Shown here: in pieces, positions 44,095 to 55,224 of the stretch
How positions within the stretch are numbered: the stretch's first letter is position 1
How the letters are laid out: the number at the start of each line of letters is the position of its first letter
Source: Carettochelys insculpta
Lineage: Eukaryota > Chordata > Testudines > Carettochelyidae
Direction: 5' to 3'
Length of the DNA: 64,000 nt
Assembly: GCF_033958435.1 (NCBI RefSeq)
Contig: NC_134138.1
Coordinates: 9,436,001-9,500,000 of the forward strand
Made by a program: the position numbers and the translations under genes
Notes under the pieces: model-generated
Database searches by the model: none
What the model saw: the letters and a program-made list of their open reading frames with translations, nothing else
What the model was told of the DNA's origin: nothing

Positions 44095-44530
44095 TAGGGG
44101 GCTGGAGCACACTACCTATGAGGAGAGGCTGAGGGATTTGGGCTTATTTAGTTTGCAGAAGAGAAGAGTGAGGGGCGATTTGATAGCAGCCTTCAGCTTC
44201 CTGAAGGGGGGCTCTAAAGAGGATGGAGATAGATGGTTCTGAGTGGCAACAGAGGGCAGAACAAGAAGCAGTGGTCTCAAGTTACAGAGGGAGAGGTGTA
44301 GGTTGGATATTAGAAAAAACTGTTTCACCAGGAGGGTGGTGAAGAACTGGAATGTGTTACATACGGAGGTGGTAGAATCTCCGTCCCTAGAGGTTTTGAA
44401 GTCCTGGCTTGACAAAATCCTGGCTGGGATGATTTAGTTGGGGTTGATCCTGCTTTGGGCCGGAGGACTGGACTGAGTGACCTCCTGAGGTACCTTCCAG
44501 CCCTAGGATTCTATGATTCTTTTATTCTAT
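44095..44530 (+). mobile_element. CR1 LINE 3' end
   Basis: It encodes [20 protein letters not shown] and a tail with a VVESPSLEV stretch, ending gattctatgattcttttatt. A one-base-level decay breaks the frame, and the last 64 codons are open (44243-44437). Confidence 0.85.
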
Positions 44531-45060
44531 ACATATCATTGCTGCAACTGGTGCTATTTGTTTGCCCCAAATCTTGTACAAGCCCTACTGCCAGCAACTA
44601 GGCCTGTTGGCTCTACAGAATCTTTATTTAAAATTTCTCATGACTTTTTGGGGACAACCTTTAACATTTTTTTAGGAGACTAACTTGTGATTTTTGATCT
44701 CTTGAGGGGTCTGACTCAGGGGGTTTGATCCCTTGAGGGTGTCAGTGCTGGCTTCAAAGCCCATGCAGCTTGCAAAGGGGATATACAAGGTCCTAAGAAC
44801 CAAAGGTAACTGGTCACCCAAAACTTCAGAAGTGTATGACAGACTGGGAAGGAGAAATGAGCTGTGCTGGCCAGAGCCACTGAACCACCTGCATTGGGAA
44901 CAGGCAGGGGCAGATGCTAGCAGGCAGGCTGAAAACAGCCAGCCTCCTGCCTGTTGTAGGCAGCTCCATGGAAGATGGTGCCAATCACTTCGGGGGTGCA
45001 TCTAGATTAGCCAGCTTCTTCAAAGTAGCTGGCACAACGTCGAAATAGCACCCGTCGTGT
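44531..45060. other. Unassigned, with a MITE scrap at its end
   Basis: The piece 44996-45060 (gcatctagattagccag, then cgtcgaaatagcacccgtcg) resembles the end of the 711-bp MITE family. The rest is not recognised; a phrase near 44765-44900 recurs, diverged, near 48290-48420. Confidence 0.4.
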
Positions 45061-45753
45061 TGGCTTACTCCAAGAACTATGACTTGATTGGAATAACAGA
45101 CTTGGTGGGATGACTCGCATGACTGGAGCGCTGCCATGAAAGGGTATAAACTGTTCAGGAAGAACAGGCAAGGGAGAAAAGGAGGAGGAGTTGCACTGTA
45201 TGTAAGAGAGCACTATGATTGCTTGGAGCTCCAGTACATAGAGGGAGAAAAGCCTGTTGAGCATCTATGGGTCAAGCTTAGTGGTGTAGGCAGCACTGGA
45301 GATGTGGTGGTTGGTGTCTGCTACAGGCTGCCAAATCAGGATGATGAGGTGGATGAGGCTTTTTCTGGACAACTGAGAGAAGTTTCCAGATCGCAGGTTC
45401 TCATTATCATGGGGGACTTCAATTACTCTGATGTCTGTTGGGAGGCTGGAGAGAGGCTGTTCACAGTAGTCACGGATGGCAGAACAAGGAACAATGATCT
45501 CAAGTTGCGGTTGGAAAGGTCCAGGTTGAACATTAGGAAAAACTTTTTCACTAGGACGGTGGTGAAGCATTGGAATGGTCTACCCAGGGAAGTAGTGGAG
45601 TCTCTCTCCCTGGAGGTGTTTAAGTCTCGCCTCGACAAAGCCCTGGTAGGGCTGATCTGATGGTTTTGGTCCTGCTTAGAGCAGGGGGATGGACTCGATG
45701 GCTTTTTTAGGTTTCTTCCAGCTCTATTGTTCTATGATTCTATGACTCTATAA
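45061..45753 (+). mobile_element. CR1 LINE with RT deleted
   Basis: The 5' part is the CR1 endonuclease N-terminal half (ELITLVGWLA-like decayed start; GYKLFRKNRQGRKGGGVALY). At about 45448 it jumps directly to the 3' tail (ERLFTVVTDGRTRNN). The copy then ends in gattctatgactctata. About 2 kb including the RT domain is missing. Confidence 0.8.
45136..45660 (+). pseudogene. In-frame fusion of CR1 endonuclease and C-terminal tail, 174 codons
   Basis: Residues 1-103 are APE-type endonuclease: KGGGVALYVREHYDCLELQY, VVGVCYRLPNQDDEVDEAF and the metal-site-like IIMGDFNYSDVCWE. At about residue 104 the frame passes without a break into the C-terminal CR1 tail (GERLFTVVTDGRTRNNDLKL, then HWNGLPREVVESLSLEVF). 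The final endonuclease SDH motif and the whole RT are absent. The fused frame has no stop. This is most likely chance, because a deletion in a multiple of three keeps a frame open one time in three. It could not reverse transcribe. Confidence 0.7.
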
Positions 45754-45761
45754 CACACACT

Positions 45762-46472
45762 GGCTACGTCTACACGTGCAGCCTACATCGAAGTAGCTTA
45801 TTTCGATGTAGCAACATCAAAATAGGCTATTTCGATGAATAACATCTACACGTCCTCCAGGGCTGGCAACGTCGATGTTCAACTTCAATGTTGCGCAGCA
45901 CCACATCGAAATAGGCGCTGCGAGGGAATGTCTACACGCCAAAGTAGCACACATCGAAATAAGGGTGCCAGGCACAGCTGCAGACAGGGTCACAGGGCGG
46001 ACTCAACAGCAAGCCGCTCCCTTAAAGGGCCCCTCCCAGACACAGTTGCACTAAACAACACAAGATCCACAGAGCCGACAACTGGTTGCAGACCCTGTGC
46101 CTGCAGCATGGATCCCCAGCTGCAGCAGCAGCAGCCAGAAGCCCTGGGCTAAGGGCTGCTGCCCACGGTGACCATAGAGCCCCGCAGGGGCTGGAGAGAG
46201 AGCGTCTCTCAACCCCTCAGCTGATGGCCGCCATGGCGGACCCCGCTATTTCGAAGTTGTGGGACGCGCAATGACTACACGGTCTCTACTTCGACATTGA
46301 ACGTCGAAGTAGGGCGCTATCCCCATCTCCTGATGAGGATAGCGACTTCGACATCTCGCCGCCTAACGTCGAAGTTAACTTCGAAATAGCACCCAACGCG
46401 TGTAGCCGTGACGGGCGCTATTTTGAAGTTAGTGCCGCTACTTCAAAGTAGCGTGCACGTGTAGACATGGCT
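45762..46472 (+). mobile_element. 711-bp MITE with TTCGAA-type palindromes, second copy, TSD ACT
   Basis: The ends are GGCTACGTCTACACGTG and an inverted AGCCATGTCTACACGTG. ACT occurs at 45759-45761 and 46473-46475. Same length as 22077-22787 and similar along its whole extent, including the 105-codon frame. It lies 8 bp after a CR1 tail and directly before a related element in opposite orientation. Confidence 0.85.
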
Positions 46473-46475
46473 ACT

Positions 46476-47116
46476 CAGTGCACTATTTCGATGTTGAAAT
46501 CGACATTAGGTGGTGACATGTCAAAATCGCTATTCCGATCCAAAGATGGGAATAATGCCTTACTTTGACGTTCACCATCGAAGTAGGGCATGTGTAGATG
46601 ATCCACGTCCCACTACATTGAAATAGCGGGGTCCTCCATGGTGGCCATCAGTTGAGCGGTTGAGGGATGCTCTGTCCAGCCCGTGGAGGGCTCTATGGTC
46701 GCCACATGCAGCAGCCTTTAGCCCAGGGCTTCTGGCTGGGGGTCCATGCGGTGTGCACAGGGTCTGCAACCAGTCATCGGCTCTGTGGATCTCATGCTGT
46801 GCAGGCCAAGTGTGTCTGGGAGGGGCCCTTTAAGGGAGCGGCTTGCTCTTGCCCCAGAAGGGCTAGTCCAGCCTGTGACCCCGTCCACAGGCTTTGCTGA
46901 CTCCTTATTTCAATGGGGAGTGCTTGTATGTGTTGATGCTCTGCATTTCCTTCCGGGGTGGCTCCTTTCGACATTCCCCATTGCTACTTCGACGTTGAAC
47001 GTCAACGGCACCAGCCCTTGAGGACGTGTGGACTATATGCATTGAAATAGCCTATTTTGATGTTCTTACTTTGAAATAGGCTACTTCGATGTAGTGTGCT
47101 AGTGTAGACATAGCCC
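46476..47116 (-). mobile_element. Related MITE in opposite orientation, one terminus missing
   Basis: The right end is the inverse of GGGCTATGTCTACACTAGC. Interior blocks run in the order inverse to the 711-bp element: catggtggccatcagttgag, gggctctatggtcgccac, gggccctttaagggagcggc, then tacttcgacgttgaacgtc. The other terminus is not found next to 46472, so it was lost, or the first copy landed at it. Confidence 0.7.
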
Positions 47117-47445
47117 AGGGCTCACATAGACTGATATGCTCCACTCCAGTCACCATGGCATTCCTAGTTGGCAATTAAATACCTGCAGCTAGCCCATGTC
47201 AGCTGGCATGGGCTCATGGGGCTAAGGCTATGAGGCTATTTAATTGTAATGTAGACATGCACACTCAAGCTGGAACCTGAGTTTTTGGGTTCCACAAGGC
47301 AGGAGAACAGAACTCCTACAGCCTGAGCTTGAACATGGACACAGCAGTTAAACAGGCCCATAGCCAAGCCCAGCTGAGCTCATGCCAGCTGATCTGCTGC
47401 AGGTCTAGGTGGGTCTAATTGCAGTGTAGACATACTCTTCATGGA
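47117..47445. repeat. Possible inverted-repeat element
   Basis: Words such as cagctggcatgggctcatgg and ccagctgagctcatgccagc are mutually complementary, and gtgtagacatactcttcatg resembles a MITE end. Boundaries are unclear. Confidence 0.35.
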
Positions 47446-47686
47446 CAACTGCACTGGCTGGTCCATGCTTTTGGCTAGAAATTGCCCGGTCTGTTCAACA
47501 GGAGGCCCTGCTGCAGCAGCAGACAGATGGCTAGCTGGTCAGATATGAAGCAGGGTCACAGGTTGGAGAGCCCCTTTCAGAGGTGCTGGGTCCAGGCTCA
47601 CTCAGCAATCCCTGCATGTGTTACCAGATTTGCCTGTTGTTGTTGGGCATGGTCACTTATTAGGGTTACTCTTTGGGAAGGAAGAA

Positions 47687-48208
47687 TCTGACAAAGTGGG
47701 TCTTTGCCCATGAAACCTGATGCTCCAATAGATCTCTTAGTCTGTGTCTACACTAGCTCCCTACTTCGAAGGAAGGATGGTAAGTAGCATGTCGGGAGAT
47801 TATTAATGAAGTGCTGGGCTGTATATGCAGCATTTCATAAAGTTAATTCTCCCCCGCGGCAACTTTGAAGTGTTAAACTTTGAAGTGCCAGCTCACATGT
47901 AGCTGAAAACTCCAAAATTTTGAGGAGTAAAGGAACTTGGAAGTTGCCCTGGCACTTTGAAGTTCCAGCAGGTGAACCATGGCTACATGTGAGCTGGCAC
48001 TTCGAAGTTTAATGCTTCATAGTTGCCATGGGGTAGAATTAGCTGAAAGAAGTGCTACATATGCAGCACAGCACTTCCTGACACTCTACTTACCATGCTC
48101 CCTTCGAAGTTGGGAGCTAGTGTAGACACAGCTTTAGTCTATAAGGTGCCTCAGGACTTCTCATTGGTTTTGCAGCTACAGACTAATACAGCTACCCCTC
48201 TGATACCT
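47687..48208 (-). mobile_element. Hairpin retroposon unit split by a MITE
   Basis: The plus strand reads ctgacaaagtgggtctttgc, ccatgaaacctgatgctcc, then is interrupted at 47740-48133 and resumes with gtctataaggtgcctcagga, ending gctacccctctgatacc. The core has CTGACAA in place of CTGANGA. Confidence 0.8.
47740..48133. mobile_element. Fold-back MITE, 394 bp, in a hairpin retroposon, TSD TTA
   Basis: The ends are GTCTGTGTCTACACTAGC and inverted AGCTGTGTCTACACTAGC. TTA is at 47737-47739 and 48134-48136. Removing the insert restores ctcttagtctataagg of the host repeat. The inner parts are widely self-complementary (compare tgctgggctgtatatgcagc with gctacatatgcagcacagca), like the 5329 element. 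Confidence 0.9.
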
Positions 48209-48924
48209 ATCTTTGGAAGGCAGTCAGTAATTCTGTCACAGTGGGTGTTTGTCACTTGTGTTCTCACACAGTTCTCTACTTCTCCCAGCTTGCAAAGGGG
48301 TCACACAGGGTCCTATGAACCAAGGGTAACTGGCCACCTACAACTTCAGAAATGTGCCACAGACAGAACAGGAGAAATGAACTGTTTTGGCCAGAGCCAC
48401 TGACCCATGTGTGAGGACAAGCGGGGCAGTACTAACAGGCAGGCAGAGAACAACCAACAATAGTTCCCTCCCAAAAGAGCGATCCTGCAGGTTCCTTAGG
48501 GCTGAGTTCTTCCTAGCATCAGATGAACATGTACACACATACTAACAGGACACGTCTGAGGGGAGTGGGTTAATCAGCACTCTCTATCTGAGCCCTTGTC
48601 TGTGCCAGGACGCTATAGGCTGGTATCCTATGGCATGGATACTGTACTGAAATACAAAACACCCGAGCAGGCTGAGTTGAACAGCACATCCAAACTGTCA
48701 CCCTCACATGCTCCAGGTTCAGAATACCCCCATCCCCACTTTCACGTTGCAGTTGTTCGAACTAATAATAACTCACTTGATGAGCAAACCCCCACAGGAT
48801 TTCTGGGTGCTGCAGGGATCTTTAGCTTATGAGCAGCATTGCTGCTGAGCAAATAGGGAAGCCAAAAACACATGTGCGGGGGAGAGAGAGCGAGACAGAG
48901 AAGGAAGCAACCAGTTCGGCAATG
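48209..48924. other. Unassigned sequence
   Basis: No gene or family recognised; part (48290-48420) is similar to 44765-44900, suggesting an unknown dispersed repeat. Confidence 0.35.
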
Positions 48925-49600
48925 AAAGTTGTTTACCAATAATGGCCTCCATAAAATCCTCCGGATCCACTGGCCATACACCATCAACAGCCAAGACCTG
49001 TGGCAATGGACTCACCAACTTCCTGCCAAAGAAGAAATCCAGGGGAGAAGATGGCAATGGATTGGACACACCCTCAGAAAACCAGCCACAAGCTTGACGA
49101 GGGAAGCCTCAAGTTGGAACTCATAAGAGTTACGGTTACACTACAGTGATCTGTCTACAGCAGTTACTGTTGGAAGCGATGTTCCGACAAAACTTCTGTT
49201 GACAGATCGTGTCTACACATAAAAGTGGATCGATCTTTTGATCCACTCTGTTGACGAAAGCCCCCCAGCCCCTCTCCCCGGAGCATCTATACAGCAGTTT
49301 TTGTCAACAGTTTCTGTTGACAAAACACATTTTGTATGTAAATGTTCCATGGGTTTTGTTGACAAAACCCCATTTTTGTTGACAAAATTCCCTAGTGTAA
49401 CTGTAGCCAAGGAAAAAGGAAAAGAGGACACTGAAGAAGCAGCTGGCATACAGACCTGAAGGCAGACACTAAAAAGACGGGATACACCTGGTCAGAACTG
49501 GAAAAGATCTCCCAAGACAGGAGACACTAGCAAATGGTTGTCAATGGCCTATGTGCCAAGATGTAGACGTGGAAGAGACTTACTACTACCTACAACCATA
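48925..49600 (+). mobile_element. LINE C-terminal fragment split by a MITE
   Basis: The coding sense is [20 protein letters not shown], then [17 protein letters not shown] and REASSWNS. After the MITE it continues GKRKRGH and later GYTWSELEKISQDR. These are hallmarks of the C-terminal region of a group of endonuclease-RT LINEs. A related fragment is at 62805-63215. Confidence 0.7.
49128..49408. mobile_element. MITE with TGTTGACAAAA motifs, 281 bp, TSD AAG
   Basis: The ends are AGTTACGGTTACACTA and an inverted GGCTACAGTTACACTA. AAG occurs at 49125-49127 and 49409-49411. The interior repeats tgttgacaaaa and ttttgttgacaaaa. Excising it restores the LINE reading WNS-stop-GKRKRG. It is a family separate from the TTCGAA-type MITEs. 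Confidence 0.85.
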
Positions 49601-50384
49601 CCAGGAGATCCAAAAAAACTGTTCTTTCTAATATTGAATTGAACTTGAGTTTGATTACGGAAGTGAGGTTTAGCAAACTACAACTGACTGCATAAGTTAG
49701 GGTTAGAAGGCGATATGGAGGCAGGGCTGGGTCCTCACCATTCCATGAAGTTTAACTCATTTAGGGTTCCCAGGTCATGATGGCAGAGAAGGGCCCAGAG
49801 GGCTGGAGAGAGGCACAGCCCCAGTATGATTAGTCAAAAGATGTTCCAATGGAACTGATGCAGGTGTTGTGTCCAAGCAGCAGAAAAATAAAACCTTAGC
49901 TGACTGTGGGTAGGGGGTTTTCTGTAGGGAAACAACACTAGTGTGATGGGTTGAGTCACTGAGATCCCCTTGAGATTGTCCCTTGATGGGCAGATCATAC
50001 CACTGAGCCTGCCTTCCTGCCCTCAGGGGAGCCTCACCACTCTGTCCTGCTGAGCCAGAACTTCTGCTCTCCCCCAGCAATGGTACAGAGTTGGGGTCTC
50101 AGCCCACAGCAGAGCAACACAGACACTGGGATCCACATAACTCCAGAAAAGCTCAGTCTCTGGGACTTGACACAGCACCCAGGTGCAAAGCCCCAGTGGG
50201 ATCAAAACCCCAAATAAATCTGTCTCATTTTGCATAAAGTTCATAGAGTGAGCTCAAAAGTTATTTGTCCTTTTGATCAACTGTAGTTTCCCCTTCTCCC
50301 TGCATGTCACAATTTACTCTGGGTTCATTAATAAACAGAAGTGATTTTTATGGAGTATATGTTTCGTGCAAACTTGAGACTAGG
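49601..50384. other. Unassigned sequence
   Basis: No gene or family recognised. Confidence 0.4.
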
Positions 50385-50535
50385 TGACAAATATCAGAGG
50401 GCTAACTGTGTTAGTCTGTTTCTGCAAAAAACAATGAGAAGTCCTGGGGCACCTTATAGATTAATAGACGTTTTGGAGCATAAGCCTTTGTGGGCAAAGA
50501 CCCACAACATGCATCTGAGGAAATGGGTGTTTTTA
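50385..50535 (+). mobile_element. Hairpin retroposon unit with possible 8-bp TSD
   Basis: It reads atatcagagggctaactgtg, gcaccttatagattaatag, gcctttgtgggcaaagaccc, acaacatgcatctgagg, then turns into the start of an inverted arm (gaaatgggtgttttt). The word agactagg at 50377-50384 and 50536-50543 may be the target duplication. Confidence 0.7.
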
Positions 50536-50543
50536 AGACTAGG

Positions 50544-51115
50544 ACCTGATCATTCCTGCCTATGGGTGATGTCTAGAGCCTGAGCAAAAACTGGGCTGTT
50601 GCTCTGGGATTCCTTGCCTGTGGTGCTAGTTTTCTGCATTTAATGCACGTTTAGCAGCTTGCAGGCACTGTTCTCAGCCAGACTCTAAGCCTGGACTGAG
50701 ATCTTATTTTTCCCCTTTCTCTGCCTAGTCTGCCTTCCCTCCAGGCCCCTAAATAGATTTCCACAGAGTGCACCCTCTTGGGAAGGGTGAATTTGATGAG
50801 AGGCTTAGACACCAGTGCTTCTTCTGCAAAGAACTGCCACATTAAGTACTAACACAGTTGGCTCTTGTGCGATTAGGACAAGTTGTAAAATGTAGGTAGA
50901 GGCTTTTCTGCTTTTTAAAAAGCGGCATGGCACTTCCCATTGACATTTCGGGGCACGATAGGAGACTACTCCAATGCCCATTGAGGTTACTTCTTTCCAT
51001 TCTGTTTGATGGGCAGCATATAATGCCCTAGTCCTGTACACTTTCCATTTCAGGTCCATGCATTGTGCCTGCCTCAGTTCCCTTCTTATTCCTTTATTCT
51101 TTTTCACTCTCTGAA
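50544..51115. other. Unassigned sequence
   Basis: No gene or family recognised. Confidence 0.4.
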
Positions 51116-51240
51116 CAATGGTCCCTTTAATATTTTCCATCCATGAGCAGAATACATTTTGTTATGTGCAATGATGCATGGGCAGAGATGCACCAGCAGT
51201 AAGAAACACATGCTGCCGGCTGCCCTGTGCCGGCCCAGCC
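51116..51240. mobile_element. hAT-like element, left part
   Basis: caatggtccctttaatattt, then catccatgagcagaataca and ttgttatgtgca match the left half of the 7455 and 15044 elements. The right end is lost. Confidence 0.55.
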
Positions 51241-51778
51241 ATGAGACGGCCATGAGGAGGAAGTTATCACTAACCAAATAATAAGATTGCAATAATGAGA
51301 GATTGAGTATGTTGAAGCTAAATATGCTGAAGTGGAAGTAACATTTTAAACTTGCTGAACAGCTAAGATATTGTAAACTGCACAATGTCTCTCTGTCCCT
51401 CTTGTTGTCCCCCTTCCCCTGCCTGTTGTTCTGAATTTTCAGTCATCTCTGGGTAAAGAGATCGCATGTTTAGCAGGCCACACCCAAACATCTCAAGCTA
51501 GATAATACAGAACTGGAGAAGGCCCAAAAAATCAGCAGCTCTAAACAGGTGCAGGGTGCTGGACTAGAGGGGTTCAACCTGTACAAACATGTATGAACTG
51601 AAATCCATTAAATGTTCTTCCCTCCTCAATTATTTAGCTAGCTCTAGGTAGACATGAGCCCAAGATTCTTAACTGCTAATCCCAGCCCTTTCTCTCGCCC
51701 ATGCCCATACACAGAACATCTCCACAGCAAAGGTCTATAGATACAGCTGGATGGCCATACACCTTTTTAAGGCCTCCT
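51241..51778. other. Unassigned, with a DNA-transposon end near 51570
   Basis: The end ctagaggggttcaacctgta at 51566-51585 looks like one terminus of the CTCTCTAGTCCGG family. Confidence 0.35.
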
Positions 51779-53095
51779 CTGTAATGTTGGGGGACAGCCG
51801 ATCTTAGCCAGAAGCTGTCCCCCAACTCTGCTCAGCATTATTAAGGCCTTCCATGAAGGTATGAAGGGGACCGTCGTATACGAAGGATCCACATCCGAAC
51901 CCTTTGAGATTGTCAGCAGAGTGAAGCAGGGGTGTGTGCTGGCTCCAACACTGTTTGGCATCTTCTTTGCAGTTTTGCTCAAATATGCCTTCGGAACTGC
52001 TACAGAGGGCATCTCTCTCCGCACGAGAACGGATGGCAACCTCTTCAAACTGTCAAGACTTAGAGCGAAGACCAGGGTGCTTACGAAGCATCTCAGGTAG
52101 TTCCTTTTTGCTGACGATGAAGCTATTGCTGCTCACACTCAGCAGGAACTGCAGTCACTCATAACTCACTTTGCGGATGGATGTATGGAATTTGGCCTCA
52201 CAATCAGCTTAAAGAAGACCCAGGTGATGGGCCAAAACGTGGGTAATGAGCCATCTATCAACGTGCTAGACTACAAACTGGAAGTCATCCATGCGTTCGT
52301 GTACCTAGGCTCGACGATCTCGGACAACTTGTCACTTGATAGCGAGATCAATAAGCACATTGGAAAAGCCGCCACAACGTTCTCCAGGCTGACGAAGAGA
52401 GTCTGGGCTAACAATAAGCTCACTGTACACACCAAGGTGCAGGTCTACACAGCCTGTGTTTTGAGCACACTCCTGTATGCCAGTGAAACATGGACTTTGC
52501 GCTCAAAACAAGAGCAGCGGCTCAACACGTTCCACGTGCGCTGCCTGAGGCGCATAGTCGGTATCTGATGGCAGGACAAGGTCCCCAGTAGCGCAGTGCT
52601 TGAGAGGGCAGGCGCCGCCTCCATGTTCGCCCTTCTCAAACAGAGGCGTATGCGCTGGCTGGGCCATGTCTCACGCATGACGGATGGCCGAATACCGAAG
52701 GACCTCCTCTTCGGCGAACTGGCGTCTGGAAAGAGGCCGAAAGGGCGACCTAAATTGCGCTACAAGGACATGTGCAAGCGTGACCTCAGCACTCTCTCTC
52801 TCTCAGTGTGAACACCTGGCATTCGCTCGCCTCAGACAGGCATGCCTGGGAACAGGGAGTGAAGGAAGCTCTTGCTATGTATGAAACTACCTTGGTGAAG
52901 GAAGCGGAGGACAGGAGAGCCCTCAGGAAGATCCGTGCCCATGATACCAGAGCGACATCTGCCTACTGCTGCTCACAGTGTGGAAAGGACTGCCACTCCC
53001 GCATTGGATTGCACAGCCACAGGACACGCTGCTCGAATCAGTCCAACTGGGGTGCAAACCCATGATCCCTCAGGATCAAAGGATGCCTTCTACTA
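51779..53095 (+). mobile_element. LINE related to 35921-37413, decayed, probable 5' inversion
   Basis: In broken frames it encodes CPPTLLSIIKAFHEGMKGTV, RVKQGCVLAPTLFGIF, FLFADDEAIAAHTQQ, GLTISLKKTQVMGQ, VYLGSTISDNLSLDSE, LLYASETWTLRSKQEQR, MRWLGHVSRMTDGRIPKDLL and a Cys/His end (CSQCGKDC, HSHRTRC). It ends in aaggatgccttctactactact. Lesions include a frame change near 52100, a stop at 52566 where Ser-Trp is expected, and another change near 52800. The first about 30 bases read in the opposite sense. Confidence 0.8.
52185..52568 (+). pseudogene. LINE RT thumb and C-terminal fragment, 127 codons
   Basis: This is the longest open piece of the 51.8-53.1 kb LINE. It starts just after the catalytic FADD (52107-52118, in another frame) and holds GLTISLKKTQVMGQNVGN, FVYLGSTISDNLSLD, KAATTFSRLTKRVWANNKL and LSTLLYASETWTL. 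It ends at a TGA in RRIVGI-stop-WQDKV, where the sister copy has GISWKDRV, so a single base change explains the stop. Confidence 0.8.
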
Positions 53096-55224
53096 CTACT
53101 CTGTAACTTTATGTGCATCAGCCAATTCACCTTTGAATCCATCTTTGGGGCACTCTCTTATATCATATTCAGTGGCTGGGACATTCTTACCGCAGCTGCA
53201 CAAAGGGGAATTTCTGATTTTCCATTTGTGTCTCAAGGCGCCTCTGAATCTGTGGTTCACTTGGATGTGATTCATTGTGGTCCGAAGCCTGCAGGGCAGA
53301 TCAAAAGCAGGAGGGTGGCTTGTGGGATCAGTAACAAAGTTCTTGTTTGGAATGGCAGGTGAGGGCCTGACACTTCGCCATTCCCTGCCTGGATCCAGAG
53401 ACATGAGGTGATCACTTGTTTTTCACCTATCTGACTTACCTTGCATTTGCAGTTCTTTTCTAGTGAATGTAATGCTCAGGCAAGAAGTCATCAGGAGAGA
53501 AACAGAAATAGGACTTTTCAATGCCATATTGACCCTATGTTCCTTCTCCACCTACACAATATCTACTCCTGCACAAGCAAATATTTTCTCTAGCAACAGT
53601 GATTATATGAGCAGGAAATGTGTGGTGCATGCGACTTAACGAGTCTAATGGATACCCTCACTGCACAGCATCTGTTCTCTCCTCCCACATCTGGTGCTGG
53701 GCACACTGTTGTCTTAAACTCTAGAGAAGTTCCTTTCCATGCACCATTGTGCTCAGGGGAATGCTGCAGTTTATCACCCTCAGATTTTGGAAGGAAGAGC
53801 TGGCACAACAGTAAACGAAAAGTGTGAGCTTGCTTTGCCTAGAGCTAATGTTGTTACCCAGGGTTTTCCGAAACCTCAACTGGGCCAAGGTAACTAATTC
53901 ACTCCATGGGGCATCAGGAATTAATCACCAGGAAAACAACCCCTCCACTGATAAGATTCATGCAATTACATGTACTCCATCTAAAACAGCAGTTTATTAG
54001 ATTTAAGCACACATGTACATAAGCAATGGGTTTACAATGTCTCAGACATCTGGAACATCATCGAGTAATTAACAGCAGGTTTGCAGGGACCAACTGCTCA
54101 CCCTCTGGGGAGAAACAGTGTCAGGAAAGTACTTCCAAGATGGATTCACGTGAGTTCTCTAAAGAGCGCCCTATTAGCCATCTTTTATAACTAGCATCTG
54201 AAAATAGATAGGTCATAACAGTTTTGTAGCCAGGACAGGACAGGTGGGTGAGGCCTCACTTTAGGTGAGCGGACTATGGTGGGCGATAAAAGCAATGGGG
54301 CCACATCTCCACCTTTCTGGACAGCCTTGGGAGGATATCATGCACTATCTGCATCAGTATCTACCCACTCACGTTGTATTAATGCACTATATATATATTA
54401 TAACACATTAATACAAGGTGGGTTGGTAGATATTGATACAGACACACTCCCTCTCTTGGGGTGTCCTCTTTGTTTATACGGTAACCCTCTCCTCTCTCCT
54501 TCCAGAAAGAAGTTCATGGACACAGAAACAAGGTGGTTGACCAGCTTCAGAAAATGGGATGGCAAAAGGGGGTCTGAATTTGTGCTGTTAGATGCCTGGT
54601 GGGAATAAAAAAAGAGCCTCTGCCCAGACATTTTCAGAGGGTCTTCTCCCAAGGACCCCTTGAGAGAAACATAAGGAAAGCTGTCCCATAGCCCACCTGC
54701 GCACAACTTCCCTGGAGGAGCACACTGCATGCCTTTGGAAAGGGAGAGCTTTCTCATGTTGGAGTACCAGCTTGGGCCAGGCATAGATAGAATGCAAATC
54801 ACCGATGAGAACACAAGCATGCCAGATTGCAAGCGACTGATGATTATATTTTTAAAACGAAACCCTGATGTCAGTCATGACTAAGGCAAAGTCATCACTT
54901 TGGAAGCACAGATGTTAGGTCACTGTAACCATGATCACTCTAGGGAAATTCCGCCCCGCATTTCCCAAACATCTGATTGCGTAGGAGATGACTGCATTGA
55001 AGTTGGTCATAGTATCCCTGGCAGAACCTTCTATGACCAAGTTTCTCAGAGAGGGTCTCTTAGGGCCATCAGTGTGATTCAAAAAGGCAGAGCTCTGCCA
55101 TTCAGGACCTCTGAATTCTGATGTGAGTTCTGCTACAGGCTACCAATAAGGCCTGAATGTCACATGTGCTGAGCCTCACGATCTCCCATTGAACTGGCTG
55201 GGAGCCGTCAGTCCTCAGCCTCTC
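53096..55224. other. Long unassigned stretch
   Basis: More than 2 kb without a recognised gene or repeat. Short AT repeats lie near 54390-54405. Open frames do not exceed 144 codons and overlap on both strands. Confidence 0.4.
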
